64,000 nt of DNA from Bacteroidales bacterium (lineage in GTDB: Bacteria; Bacteroidota; Bacteroidia; Bacteroidales; F082): the NCBI GenBank assembly GCA_030683155.1, contig JAUXMV010000045.1, positions 62,001 through 126,000 of the forward strand, in the 5' to 3' direction. Below the pieces are notes generated by a model, which was not told where the DNA came from, made no database searches, and saw only the letters and a list, made by a program, of their open reading frames with translations. Shown here piece after piece: positions 63,946 to 64,000 of the stretch. Positions within the stretch are counted from its first letter, which is position 1; the number at the start of each line of letters is the position of its first letter. The position numbers and the translations under genes are program-made.

Positions 63946-64000
63946 CATTAAAAGCTTGATTTTATTGTTATTATATTCACACAAACACAAAGGTTTTAAA

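Noticed and set aside
1-64000. CRISPR arrays, insertion sequences, prophage, tRNA or rRNA
   Set aside because: Both strands were scanned by eye; no repeat-spacer pattern, transposase, integrase, phage protein or cloverleaf was found.

Overview
The window is chromosomal DNA from a member of the Bacteroidota. Three things point there: a near-complete set of type IX secretion (T9SS) genes, including GldJ, PorP/SprF, PorU and PorV, which is a phylum hallmark; repeated TAnnTTTG minus-7 promoter elements with few Shine-Dalgarno sites; and family types typical of the phylum (long NusB, TamL-type BamA homologue, bTHX, SCO-CtaD-CtaE-CtaC-CtaB oxidase genes). A caa3-type terminal oxidase and a lipoamide dehydrogenase suggest a lineage able to respire oxygen. 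Order or family cannot be fixed from sequence reading alone. No CRISPR array, insertion sequence, prophage, tRNA or rRNA was seen; this is core chromosome.

Layout. 1-3140: a partial polysaccharide deacetylase-like gene, dnaX and a CoA-binding protein. 3214-11568: a long minus-strand run folC, tonB, exbD, exbB, anmK, murF, gldJ, porP, which mixes Ton energy transduction, wall synthesis and recycling, and gliding/T9SS. 11804-20782: divergent porU, a second full-length porU paralogue directly abutting it, and porV. 20821-26376: a RecD-like helicase coupled to tamL, an orphan groES with a glutaredoxin-like partner, and a small methyltransferase preceded by a structured RNA candidate. 26839-32805: lpdA, rfbC, a lytic transglycosylase and uvrA. 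33218-38429: the cytochrome oxidase operon. 38523-41905: HU, fmt, a TPR protein and a secreted unknown. 42122-45000: ribosomal protein bTHX, then murD and murL. 45072-51888: yqgE, rhomboid protease, an unrecognised membrane protein, a GH3/beta-lactamase fusion and a TlpA-like thioredoxin. 52126-56332: the phenylalanine/tyrosine operon (pheA, aminotransferase, DAHP synthase-chorismate mutase, tyrA) behind a leader-peptide attenuator. 56458-63746: tex, pirin, glutaminase, a glycosyltransferase fusion and nusB.

The most interesting points are: (1) a ribosome-mediated attenuator in front of pheA, with a 24-residue leader peptide containing FYYYFFF, a terminator, and mutually exclusive pairings visible in the sequence; (2) two complete tandem PorU sortases; (3) a roughly 75-nt structured RNA with its own promoter element and U-tract just upstream of a methyltransferase gene; (4) murD overlapping a gene that I read as MurL, implying that D-glutamate may enter peptidoglycan through L-Glu ligation and epimerisation; and (5) a glycosyltransferase fused to a degenerate sugar-phosphate transferase. 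All functional statements rest on family recognition by eye; no database search was run.
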